A DNA stretch of 64,000 nucleotides, from positions 558,001 through 622,000 of the forward strand of contig NZ_QUBR01000002.1 of the NCBI RefSeq assembly GCF_003586285.1, written 5' to 3'. This DNA is from Aeromicrobium endophyticum (GTDB taxonomy: Bacteria; Actinomycetota; Actinomycetes; Propionibacteriales; Nocardioidaceae). Numbering within the stretch: position 1 is the stretch's first letter; each line of letters begins with the position of its first letter. Below are positions 55,014 through 62,689 of this stretch, one piece after another. The position numbers and the translations under genes were made by a program. The notes beneath the pieces were generated by a model, which ran no database searches, was not told where the DNA came from, and saw only the letters and a list, made by a program, of their open reading frames with translations.

Positions 55014-55409
55014 TCAGTCCAGCGAGGCGATCAGCCCTTCGATCCGCCGCCTGATCTCGTCGCGGATGGGACGGACGTCGTCGATGCCCTGCCCGGCCGG
55101 GTCGTCGAGCACCCAGTCCTCGTAGCGCTTGCCCGGGAAGTACGGGCACTCGTCGCCGCACCCCATCGTGATGACGACGTCGGACGCGATGACCGCATCC
55201 TCGGTCAGCTTCTTGGGCTGCTCCCCCGCAATGTCGATGCCCACCTCTGCCATGGCCTGGACGGCGGTCGGGTTGATCTGGTCGCCCGGCATCGAGCCGG
55301 CCGAGAGGACCTCGACGCGCTCGCCCGCCAGGGCGGTGAGGAAGCCCGCAGCCATCTGGGACCGCCCGGCGTTGTGGACGCAGACGAACAGCACGGTGGG
55401 ACGACTCAT
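55014..55409 (-). CDS. arsC: Arsenate reductase (LMW-phosphatase type)
   Basis: A 131-residue ArsC. VLFVCVHNAGRSQMAAGFL is the CX5R phosphatase loop, and MGCGDECPYFPGKRYEDWVLDDP holds further conserved cysteines and the catalytic aspartate. It reduces arsenate to arsenite using thioredoxin or mycothiol, which fits an actinobacterium. It overlaps the upstream acr3 gene by 4 bp (ATGA), so product and exporter are translated together. Confidence 0.95.
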   Translation of the reverse strand: MSRPTVLFVCVHNAGRSQMAAGFLTALAGERVEVLSAGSMPGDQINPTAVQAMAEVGIDIAGEQPKKLTEDAVIASDVVITMGCGDECPYFPGKRYEDWVLDDPAGQGIDDVRPIRDEIRRRIEGLIASLD

Positions 55410-56497
55410 GCGGAGACTCCTTGCGGACGGGTGAAGAATCGGCGGGCCCACAGCGAGACGTAGACCAGCCCCACGAGCACCGGCACCTCGATGAGCGGGC
55501 CGACCACCCCGGCCAGGGCCTGGCCGGACGCGACGCCGAAGGTGCCGATGGCCACGGCGATGGCGAGCTCGAAGTTGTTGCCCGCTGCCGTGAAGGCCAA
55601 GGTCGCGGTCTTGGCGTAGCCGAGGTCGAGCCAGCGGCCGACCAGCATGCCGGCACCGAACGTGATCGCGAAGTAGACCAGCAGCGGGATGGCGATGCGG
55701 ACGACGTCGAGCGGCTGGCTGGCGATGGCGTCGCCCTGCAGGGCGAACAGCACCACGATCGTGAACAGCAGCCCGTACAGCGCCCAAGGGCCCAGCCGGG
55801 GAAGGAAAGCGCCCTCGTACCAGTCGCGCCCCTTGACCCTCTCGCCGATCGTGCGCGTCAGGAACCCGGCGACGAGCGGGACTCCGAGGAACACCAGGAC
55901 GCTGGTGGTGATGGCCCACACCGAGAAGTTCGCGCTGGCGGTGGACAGGCCGAGCCAGCCGGGCAGCGTCTGCAGGTAGAACCAGCCGAGCGCGGCGAAG
56001 GCGAAGACCTGGAAGACCGAGTTGATGGCGACCAGCACGGCAGCAGCCTCGCGGTCGCCGCACGCGAGGTCGTTCCAGATCATCACCATCGCGATGCACC
56101 GTGCCAGGCCGACGATGATGAGGCCCGTGCGGAACTCGGGCAGGTCGGGCAGGAGCAGCCAGGCCAGGGCGAACATCAGTGCCGGGCCGAGGACCCAGTT
56201 CATGACCAAGGACGCGACCAGCAGCCGGCGGTCGCCGGTGACCCGGCGCGTCTCGTCGTAGCGGACCTTCGCCAGCACCGGGTACATCATGACCAGCAGA
56301 CCGATGGCGATCGGCAATGAGACCGAGCCGATCTTCACGGCCTCGAGTGCGTCGTCGAGCCCGTCGACGGTGCGCCCGAGGACGAGCCCGACGGCCATCG
56401 CGACGACGATCCAGACGGGCAGGAACCGGTCGAGGCGGGACAGGCCGCCGATCACGTCTGCGTCGTCCGGTCGGGTGGTCCCGGGTGATGTGGTCAC
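55406..56497 (-). CDS. acr3: Acr3-type arsenite efflux permease
   Basis: A 363-residue protein with about ten helices. VGLARCIAMVMIWNDLACGD carries the conserved Cys of Acr3, and FTAAGNNFELAIAVAIGTFG is the second family block. It expels As(III) made by ArsC. First gene of the arsC-containing operon and divergent from the ArsR fusion gene. Its start lies about 40 bp from the candidate operator 56539-56554. Confidence 0.95.
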   Translation of the reverse strand: MTTSPGTTRPDDADVIGGLSRLDRFLPVWIVVAMAVGLVLGRTVDGLDDALEAVKIGSVSLPIAIGLLVMMYPVLAKVRYDETRRVTGDRRLLVASLVMNWVLGPALMFALAWLLLPDLPEFRTGLIIVGLARCIAMVMIWNDLACGDREAAAVLVAINSVFQVFAFAALGWFYLQTLPGWLGLSTASANFSVWAITTSVLVFLGVPLVAGFLTRTIGERVKGRDWYEGAFLPRLGPWALYGLLFTIVVLFALQGDAIASQPLDVVRIAIPLLVYFAITFGAGMLVGRWLDLGYAKTATLAFTAAGNNFELAIAVAIGTFGVASGQALAGVVGPLIEVPVLVGLVYVSLWARRFFTRPQGVSA

Positions 56498-56538
56498 GGC
56501 ATGATCTTGACCTTTCGCGGACGCTCAGTCAAACTTGA

Positions 56539-56554
56539 CTCAATGAGTATTGAG
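56539..56554. promoter_or_regulatory. Candidate ArsR operator in the arsenic locus
   Basis: CTCAAT-GAGT-ATTGAG lies between acr3 and the ArsR-reductase fusion gene and overlaps the fusion's ATG 56543. ACTTG and CAAGT extend the dyad with a one-base offset. Position supports shared control of both directions. Confidence 0.6.
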
Positions 56555-57211
56555 CAAGTTGATCTGGTGACCCGGGCGCGCCGCCACGCGGCACTGGCCG
56601 ACGTGGCACGCCTGGCGGTGGTCGACGCCCTCGCACTCGGCGACCGCTCCCCCGGCGAGCTCCAGGCAGCCCTCGACCTGCCGTCCAACCTGATGGCGCA
56701 CCACCTGAAGGTGCTCGAGTCGGCCGGCACCGTCACGCGACGCCGTTCGGAGGGCGATCGTCGCCGCACCTACCTGACCCTGACCGACCGCATCGCGGTC
56801 GACCGCGTCTCCCCCTCGATCGACGCCGCCCGCGTCGTGTTCGTCTGCACCGCCAACTCGGCGCGCTCCCAGCTCGCCGCAGCCATGTGGGCGGGCGTCA
56901 GCGACGTCCCCGCCGCGTCGGCCGGCACCCAGCCCGCCGACCGCGTCGCCCCCGGCGCCGTCGCAGCCGCGGAGCGTCACGACCTTCGGCTCCTCGGTGG
57001 CGATCCGCGGCCGTTCGCGGGGCTCTCCGCCGACGGCGACCTGGTCGTCGCGGTCTGCGACAACGCCTATGAAGAGCTCGGGTCGGCGATCGACCTGCAC
57101 TGGTCGATCCCCGACCCGGTCAGGGCCGGCGACGACGAGGCGTTCGACGCCGCCTACGACGAGCTCGACCGACGCGTCGCCGTCCTGGCGCCGCTCGTGA
57201 GCATCTCCTGA
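56543..57211 (+). CDS. ArsR regulator fused to LMW-phosphatase (arsenate-reductase-like) domain
   Basis: A 222-residue two-domain protein. The N-terminal half is an ArsR-type winged HTH (ADVARLAVVDALALGDRSPGELQAALDLPSNLMAHHLKVLESAG). From about residue 95 comes a low-molecular-weight phosphatase domain with VVFVCTANSARSQLAAAMW (CX5R) and a later D-P pair (SIPDPVRAGDD). The family acts as an arsenic-responsive regulator, possibly with reductase activity. ATG 56543 overlaps the operator; GTG 56567 is an alternative start. Divergent from acr3-arsC. Confidence 0.88.
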   Translation: MSIEQVDLVTRARRHAALADVARLAVVDALALGDRSPGELQAALDLPSNLMAHHLKVLESAGTVTRRRSEGDRRRTYLTLTDRIAVDRVSPSIDAARVVFVCTANSARSQLAAAMWAGVSDVPAASAGTQPADRVAPGAVAAAERHDLRLLGGDPRPFAGLSADGDLVVAVCDNAYEELGSAIDLHWSIPDPVRAGDDEAFDAAYDELDRRVAVLAPLVSIS

Positions 57212-57236
57212 CCGCCGCGGGCGGCACACTGCTCGT

Positions 57237-57989
57237 ATGAGCACACTCGACCCGGCACGCTCCGCCGTCGCCGTGGCGGTGCTGCTAACCATCACGGTGC
57301 TGACCGTCACCGTCGCGGGCGTGCGGGTGCGGGCCGACGCCGTCGTGGCGGTGGCACGGGCGGCCGTCCAGCTCGTCGTCGTGGCGCTGGTCATCGCCTT
57401 CGTCTTCCGCCACCCCGGATGGGTCGTGCTCTACCTGGGTGTGATGATCGTGGCCGCCACGGCGACGTCTGCACGGCGCATCGGCTGCGACGCCCGAACG
57501 GCCGTGCTCGTCGGAGGAGCGATCGTCGCCGGCGCGACCTGCGCCGTCGTACCTGTCCTGGCCAGTGGTGCGCTCGCATGGCGCTCGGAGACGATCGTGC
57601 CGTTCGCCGCGCAGATCATCGGCGGATCGATGACCGCCGCCTCCCTCAGCGGCGCACGCCTGCGGGACGACGCCGCCCGCGACTGGGGCGAGGTCGAGGG
57701 CTGGCTCGCGCTCGGCGCCACGGCCCGGCAAGCCACCGCGTCCTTGGGACGCGTCGCGGCCGGACGCGCCCTGATCCCGGCCATCGACCAGACGCGCAGC
57801 GCTGGTCTCGTCACGCTGCCCGGCGCGTTCGTCGGCCTGCTGCTGGGCGGCGCCTCGCCCGCGGAGGCAGCCGAGGTGCAGCTGCTGGTGCTGGTCGGCC
57901 TGCTGGCGGCCGAGACCGTCGCGGCCGTGCTGACCGCCCGACTTCTCGGCACCTGGGTCGGCACGACGCGCCCTGAGCCGCCTGGCTAG
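57237..57989 (+). CDS. UPF0014/FetB-like ABC permease
   Basis: A 250-residue membrane protein with about seven helices and the conserved ARAAVQLVVVALVIAFVF start, RIGCDAR, and the amphipathic cytosolic loop LALGATARQATASLGRVAAGRALIPAIDQTRSAGLVTLPG that contacts an ATPase, as in FetB/YbbM. E. coli FetAB exports iron. No FetA-type ATPase lies next to it; the ATPase may be elsewhere or beyond this window. It follows the ArsR fusion by 25 bp on the same strand. Confidence 0.85.
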   Translation: MSTLDPARSAVAVAVLLTITVLTVTVAGVRVRADAVVAVARAAVQLVVVALVIAFVFRHPGWVVLYLGVMIVAATATSARRIGCDARTAVLVGGAIVAGATCAVVPVLASGALAWRSETIVPFAAQIIGGSMTAASLSGARLRDDAARDWGEVEGWLALGATARQATASLGRVAAGRALIPAIDQTRSAGLVTLPGAFVGLLLGGASPAEAAEVQLLVLVGLLAAETVAAVLTARLLGTWVGTTRPEPPG

Positions 57990-58046
57990 CCATGGCCTTG
58001 CGCGTCAGGCACGTCGAGAGGAGCCGTGCAAGCACGGCCCGGGCGT

Positions 58047-58083
58047 GGGGGGGGGGGGGGCGGGGGGGGGGGCGCCCCCCCCC
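58047..58083. repeat. Homopolymeric G tract followed by C tract
   Basis: G14, C, G11, C, G, C9 lie between the convergent permease and nrdB genes, about 20 bp past the nrdB stop. The run can fold as a GC hairpin or G-quadruplex and is also a common site of sequencing error. Confidence 0.7.
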
Positions 58084-58101
58084 ACCACACCGCCACACGT
58101 C

Positions 58102-59103
58102 TCAGACCTGCTTGGCGTTCACCTCGTACGAGGTGTTGGTCGACTCGAAGAAGTTGACCAGCTGCAACGTGTCGTTGGCGGTGGCCATCCACTTCGCGGG
58201 GTTGGCGACGTTGTAGTGCGGCCCGAACCCGAGCTCCTCCAGCCGCCGGTCGGCCAGGTAGCGGACGTACTGGTTGATGTAGTCGGCGTTGAGCCCCAGA
58301 ATGCCGCCGGGCAGGAGGTCGCGGTTGTAGGCCTCCTCCATGTCGACGGCGTCGAGGATCATCTGCTGGATCTCGGCGGCGAACTCCTCGGTCGCGACGT
58401 CGGGGTTCTCCTCCAGCACCGTCAGGATCAGGTTGATGCCGAACTTGAGGTGCAGACTCTCGTCGCGCACGATCCAGTCGATCAACGAGCCGAAGTTGCG
58501 CAGCAGGTTCCGCTGCCGGAAGCTCAGCGCGACCATGAAGCCCGAGTAGAACCAGATGCCCTCCAGGATGACGTTGTAGGCCACCAGGTTGCGGACGAAG
58601 TCCTGCTTGCCCTCGGTCGTCGTGATGTCGAGGGTCTGCTCGGTCATCCGCCTGATGAAGCGGACCTCGAACTCCTCCTTCGCAGCCATCGACGGCACGG
58701 TCACGTGCGACTCGTAGGCTGCCTCGCGATCGATCGGGAACGTCTCGAGGACGTACTCGAAGCTCATGCAGTGATTGGCCTCCTCCCACATCTGCTTGGC
58801 GAGATAGAGGTGGCACTCCGCGGCGTTGACGTACGGGTACACGCCGAACGCCAGTGCCTTGTTGACGAGCAGCTCGTTGGGGTTGAAGTAGCTCATCAGG
58901 AAGGTCAGGGCGTGCCGCTCGTCGTCGCTCATGCGCTCGAAGTCTGCGAGGTCCTCCCCCAACTGGATCTCGTTGGGGAACCAGGTGTTGGCAACGGCCT
59001 GGTCGTACAGGTCCATGGCCCACTGGTAGGTGACGGGCTTGAGCAGCAGCCCTTGCTCGATGCCGGTGCCGAGGATGCCTCGACGGGTGACGGTCTCAGT
59101 CAT
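58102..59103 (-). CDS. nrdB: Ribonucleotide reductase small subunit, class Ic-type
   Basis: A 333-residue R2 protein. Metal ligands are E77, E108, H111, E181, E215 and H218 by motif position (NPNELL, MWEEANH, VILEGIWF, RDESLH). The radical tyrosine position, four residues after H111, is Phe115, and the first ligand is Glu rather than Asp. Both are class Ic hallmarks, in which a Mn/Fe cofactor replaces the tyrosyl radical. Ligand spacing matches the Chlamydia enzyme exactly (31, 73, 34). It forms the radical-generating half with NrdA, 36 bp upstream. Confidence 0.95.
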   Translation of the reverse strand: MTETVTRRGILGTGIEQGLLLKPVTYQWAMDLYDQAVANTWFPNEIQLGEDLADFERMSDDERHALTFLMSYFNPNELLVNKALAFGVYPYVNAAECHLYLAKQMWEEANHCMSFEYVLETFPIDREAAYESHVTVPSMAAKEEFEVRFIRRMTEQTLDITTTEGKQDFVRNLVAYNVILEGIWFYSGFMVALSFRQRNLLRNFGSLIDWIVRDESLHLKFGINLILTVLEENPDVATEEFAAEIQQMILDAVDMEEAYNRDLLPGGILGLNADYINQYVRYLADRRLEELGFGPHYNVANPAKWMATANDTLQLVNFFESTNTSYEVNAKQV

Positions 59104-59139
59104 GGTGGTGCCTTTCGGGTCTGTGCATCGCGGGAGGTG

Positions 59140-61665
59140 TCACTGGCAGGAGTCGCACTGGAGGCGCTCCTGCGGGTCGATCGGGCACGCGGCACCGTCG
59201 ACGACGTCGAGCTCGACCCGGTCGCCCGTCGAGACGGTCGCCGCCCCTTCGACAGGCTCGAGGGGCCGGGTGGGCCTGGCCGCTCCGAATCCACGACGCG
59301 GCGCGGCGCCAGCTGGCGCCGAGGCCTCGGCCTTGTTGACCTTGACGGTGCTCTGCTCGGCGGTGTGCCGCGGCATCATGTGCAGGTAGTACGTCGTCTT
59401 GACTCCCATGCGCCACGCGGCGTCGTACAGCTCGACCATCTCGCCGACGTCCCGGCTCCGCAGGTAGATGTTGCGGCTGATGGCCTGGTCGATCCACTTC
59501 TGCGCTCGCGCCGCGACGTTGACGAAGGCGTAGGGCGACAGCTGGAAGCTCGTCCGGTAGATCTCCTGCAGCTCGGCGGGCACCCCGTCGACCTTCGACA
59601 GGTCGCCCTGGTGACGCAGCAGGTCCTCGCGCACGGTCTCCCACAGACCCAGCGCCCGCAGGTCGTCGACGAGGTTGCGGTTGACCTCCAGGAACTTGCC
59701 CGAGCTCGTGGCCCGGCTGAAGATCTGGCTGAACTGTGGATCGAGGCCGGGTGTCGTCCCGGCCACGAGGCCGATGGACGCTGTGGGCGCGATCGCCATG
59801 AGCGTCGAGTTGCGGATGCCCCCCTGCACCTTGCCCCGCAGGGCGTCCCAGTCGAGCCGGGTCGTGCGGTCGACGTCGACGGGCACGCCGCGGTCCTGCT
59901 CGAGCAGCTCGAGCGAGTCGACCGGCACCATGCCCTGCGACCAGCGGGAGCCCTCGAAGTTCGGGTACGCGCCGCGCTCGCGAGCCAGGTCGGCCGAGGC
60001 GTCGATCGCGTGCCAGCTGATGAACTCCATGACCCGGTCGATCAGGTCGTACGACTCCTCGGACTCGTACGAGAACCCGAAGCGCTCGACGACGTCCGTG
60101 AACCCCATGACCCCCAGGCCGAGCGCGCGGTTGAGCTCGTTGGAGTGCTCCGACTCGGGCACCGACGAGATCGTGATGTCGATCAGGTTGTCGAGCTGGC
60201 GCACCGCGAGGCGGGTCGACTCCGCCAGGCGCGCCCAGTCGACGCGGGCCTGCTGGCGCCGACCCGTGACGTGACGCGACAGGTTGATCGAGGCGAGGTT
60301 GCAGACCGCCACGTTGTCGCGGTCCTGCGGCAACGTGATCTCGGTGCACAGGTTCGACAGGTGGATCGTGCCGGTGTTGTGGTTCAACGCACGGGTGTTG
60401 ATGGTGTCCTTCCACGTCAGCCACGGGTGCGAACTGGCCTGCAGCGACACCAGGATCGCGCGGAACTGCTCGCGCGCCCGCAGCTTCTTGTGCCGCAGCT
60501 GCCCGGCCTCCGCCGCCTCGACGTACTCCGCGTAGCGGGCCGAGAAGGCCGCGCCGTACAGCTCGGTCAGATCGGGGACGTCCAGCGGGTCGAACAGGTA
60601 CCAGTCCCGGTCGTCCTGCACCCGCTTCATGAAGTCGTCGCTGATCCACACAGCCGTGTTGGCGGTGCGGGTGCGTCGGTACGGGTCGCCGGAGTTGGCG
60701 CGCAGGTCGAGGAACTGGGCGAAGTCGAGGTGCCAGTTCTCCATGTAGAAGCACAGTGCCCCGAACTTCTTGCCGCCGCGGCTGATGGCACGCAGGGTCG
60801 AGTCGATCGTGTGCATGAACGGGATCGGGCCGGTCGACGACGTGTTGTTGGAGCGGATCGGCGATCCCTCGGCGCGCAGCTTCGTCACCGACATGCCGAT
60901 GCCGCCGGTGCCCTTCGTCAGCCACATCACGTCACGGACGCTCTTGGCGATGTGCTCGATGTCGTCCTCCATCTGCATCACGAAGCAGTTGGACAGCTGG
61001 CTGTACGACGTCCCGGCGTTGACCAGCGTCGACCCGGCGGCGAGGTACTCCAGCCGCGACATCTTGTCGTAGAAGGCGATCGCGGACGCTGTGGGATCGG
61101 CCTCGTTGAGCGACAGGCCCATGGCCACCCGCATCCAGAAGAACTGCGGAACCTCCAAGGGCGTGCCATCGGGCTCGCAGATCATGTAGCGCGTGCGCAT
61201 CGTCTGGGCGCCGATGTAGCGGATGAGGTCGTCGCGGTCGGGGTCGAGGGCGGCACCGAGGACCTCGAGGTCGAACAGCTCGGCCAGGCGCGTGTCGAGC
61301 AGATCGAGCTCGACGCCGCGCAGCACCGAGGCCACGAAGGCCGGCCCGTGGAAGCTGTAGACCTCGTCGCGGGTCACGCCGTCGCCGAAGATCTTCTTGT
61401 AGAGCGTCTTGACCAGCAGGCGCGATGCGATGGTGTCGAAGGCCGGATCGTCCTTGACGTTCTGCAGGGCCACCTGGACGACGGCCTCGTCGAGCTGCTC
61501 GCTCGTGATGCCGTCGAACAGCGTGATCTCGAGCTCGGACTGCAGCTGCGTGACGCGAGCGACCTGGTCGTCGAGGCCGACGCTCGCCTCCTCGATGGAC
61601 CTGGCGATCTCGTAGCCGTCGTACGGTGCGCGCGTTCCGTCGCGCTTGATGACGTGGATGGTCAT
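59140..61665 (-). CDS. nrdA: Ribonucleoside-diphosphate reductase large subunit
   Basis: An 841-residue class I R1 protein. It begins with an ATP-cone (MTIHVIKRDGTRAPYDGYEIARSI). GTSYSQLSNCFVMQ holds one active-site cysteine, NLCTEITL the N-x-C-x-E catalytic triplet and CDSCQ the C-terminal redox pair. It reduces ribonucleoside diphosphates with electrons from thioredoxin. Transcription should start upstream of the AdoCbl riboswitch at 61815-61995. A REP-like palindrome is embedded near its 3' end (59244-59265). Confidence 0.97.
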   Translation of the reverse strand: MTIHVIKRDGTRAPYDGYEIARSIEEASVGLDDQVARVTQLQSELEITLFDGITSEQLDEAVVQVALQNVKDDPAFDTIASRLLVKTLYKKIFGDGVTRDEVYSFHGPAFVASVLRGVELDLLDTRLAELFDLEVLGAALDPDRDDLIRYIGAQTMRTRYMICEPDGTPLEVPQFFWMRVAMGLSLNEADPTASAIAFYDKMSRLEYLAAGSTLVNAGTSYSQLSNCFVMQMEDDIEHIAKSVRDVMWLTKGTGGIGMSVTKLRAEGSPIRSNNTSSTGPIPFMHTIDSTLRAISRGGKKFGALCFYMENWHLDFAQFLDLRANSGDPYRRTRTANTAVWISDDFMKRVQDDRDWYLFDPLDVPDLTELYGAAFSARYAEYVEAAEAGQLRHKKLRAREQFRAILVSLQASSHPWLTWKDTINTRALNHNTGTIHLSNLCTEITLPQDRDNVAVCNLASINLSRHVTGRRQQARVDWARLAESTRLAVRQLDNLIDITISSVPESEHSNELNRALGLGVMGFTDVVERFGFSYESEESYDLIDRVMEFISWHAIDASADLARERGAYPNFEGSRWSQGMVPVDSLELLEQDRGVPVDVDRTTRLDWDALRGKVQGGIRNSTLMAIAPTASIGLVAGTTPGLDPQFSQIFSRATSSGKFLEVNRNLVDDLRALGLWETVREDLLRHQGDLSKVDGVPAELQEIYRTSFQLSPYAFVNVAARAQKWIDQAISRNIYLRSRDVGEMVELYDAAWRMGVKTTYYLHMMPRHTAEQSTVKVNKAEASAPAGAAPRRGFGAARPTRPLEPVEGAATVSTGDRVELDVVDGAACPIDPQERLQCDSCQ
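59244..59265. repeat. REP-like palindrome within nrdA
   Basis: CCCTTCGACAGGCTCGAGGG (core 59245-59264), flanked by one more C/G pair, is a near-perfect palindrome of the widespread CCCTTCGACAGGCTCAGGG type. It encodes the RPLEPVEG stretch near the NrdA C-terminus. A related copy is in the HNH gene. Confidence 0.6.
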
Positions 61666-61814
61666 GCGGTTCACCCCTCGTGAACTGGTGCGTGGACGCA
61701 GTCCGCGGTGTGAGGGGTGACGAGGACGGTCGGCTCCAGATGGAGACGTGGCAGCGCGACCTGATCCCCTGACCTTCCCACGAGGTCGCGGACCCACACC
61801 GTCGTCTGGACGGT

Positions 61815-61995
61815 GCGGCACTGGCAGGTCTTCGGACTCATGGGCCGGGCGACGCTCGCGCGCCACCGCCTACTGTTCGTCGCTTCCCAGGCTTGCGCCC
61901 AGTGCTGATGACGAAGGTCGTTCCCACTTACCGCTGCGGGGCAGTCCCGGATTCACACCGGGTTCCCTGTTGCCACGACTCCCCTGGCTGAGGAG
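61815..61995 (-). ncRNA. Adenosylcobalamin (B12) riboswitch controlling nrdA-nrdB
   Basis: On the minus strand the RNA carries GGTGTGAATCCGGGACTGCC, CCCGCAGCGGTAAGTGGGAA, CACTGGGCGCAAGCCTGGGA, and near its 3' end GAGTCCGAAGACCTGCCA (B12 box, about 61840-61823). These are the conserved core blocks of AdoCbl riboswitches in order. The nrdA start is about 150 nt downstream. AdoCbl would switch the class I reductase off when B12 is plentiful, as in Streptomyces nrdABS. Confidence 0.95.
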
Positions 61996-62015
61996 GCGAA
62001 CCAGCTGCGCCTGAC

Positions 62016-62060
62016 ACACTATCTGGAAATGACAGTCTTGTAACTACCTACATGTGGTGT
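62016..62060 (-). promoter_or_regulatory. Candidate NrdR boxes in the nrdA promoter region
   Basis: TACCTACATGTGGTGT (62045-62060) fits the NrdR consensus acaCwAtATaTwGtgt at 11 of 16 positions including all the invariant ones. A weaker half-match, ACACTATCTGGAAATG, starts at 62016, 29 bp away. Both lie just upstream of the riboswitch. Confidence 0.4.
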
Positions 62061-62689
62061 TTTTTGCGCGTCAGGCGATGAGGGTGCACCGGCAGGCCCC
62101 AGCCGATGTAGTCGATCAGGATGCGGCGAGCGGCGTGGGCGTCGACGGCGCCGAACCAGGCGTCGTCGGGGTGCACCACCACGACCGGGGCGTTGTTGCA
62201 CGGGAACAGGCACCCGGTCTGCGTCACGAGCACGTCGTCGTCGCCGAGACCCAGCTCGCCGAGGGTCGCTCCGATCGCGCCAGCGGTCTCCTCAGCTCCC
62301 CGGGCCGAGCACCGGGGGCCGCGGCACACCAGGACGTGCCGGGAGTGGCCCGGGACGTCCTGCCACGCATCCGACGTCATGCCCGCCTCCGTGCCGGCGA
62401 CCTCGGTGTCGCCGATGAGGATCGTGGGACGCTGCGATGCCTCGCGGAGCCAGTGACCGGCGACGCGCCGCATCCACGACCGCGCGGGCGAGCGGCCCGT
62501 CAGTGCCACCATCTCGAGGCGGATGGTGGTCTCCCCCGCGGCGGCGAGCCGTGTCAGCTCAGCGGTCAAAGACGGCTCGCCGTACTGCAGGAAGGCCAGC
62601 GTCGCGCCGCTCTCGGCGGCCTGACGACGCAGTGCCTGCTGCTCGTTGACCTCGGCGATGGACATCCCCACCAGGACGACGGCGGTCAT
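62048..62689 (-). CDS. CbiX-like/(2Fe-2S) ferredoxin-domain protein
   Basis: A 213-residue protein. The first about 100 residues (VVLVGMSIAEVNEQQALRR, QYGEPSLTAELTRLAAAG) resemble a CbiX-type sirohydrochlorin chelatase half, and the second half has HVLVCRGPRCSARGA and TGCLFPCNNAPVV, the four cysteines of a thioredoxin-like [2Fe-2S] ferredoxin. Such proteins accompany cobalamin and iron genes. Start ATG 62689 overlaps the ABC ATPase stop by 4 bp. It is the last gene before the riboswitch. Confidence 0.83.
   Translation of the reverse strand: MTAVVLVGMSIAEVNEQQALRRQAAESGATLAFLQYGEPSLTAELTRLAAAGETTIRLEMVALTGRSPARSWMRRVAGHWLREASQRPTILIGDTEVAGTEAGMTSDAWQDVPGHSRHVLVCRGPRCSARGAEETAGAIGATLGELGLGDDDVLVTQTGCLFPCNNAPVVVVHPDDAWFGAVDAHAARRILIDYIGWGLPVHPHRLTRKKHHM

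Noticed and set aside
58045..61683. A 1212-codon plus-strand open frame opposite nrdA-nrdB
   Set aside because: GC-rich antisense shadow. Both reductase genes on the minus strand have complete family motifs, and this frame begins in the poly-G tract.
61801..62000. Possible rRNA or tRNA fragment in the gap before nrdA
   Set aside because: No cloverleaf or rRNA match; the conserved blocks fit an AdoCbl riboswitch completely.
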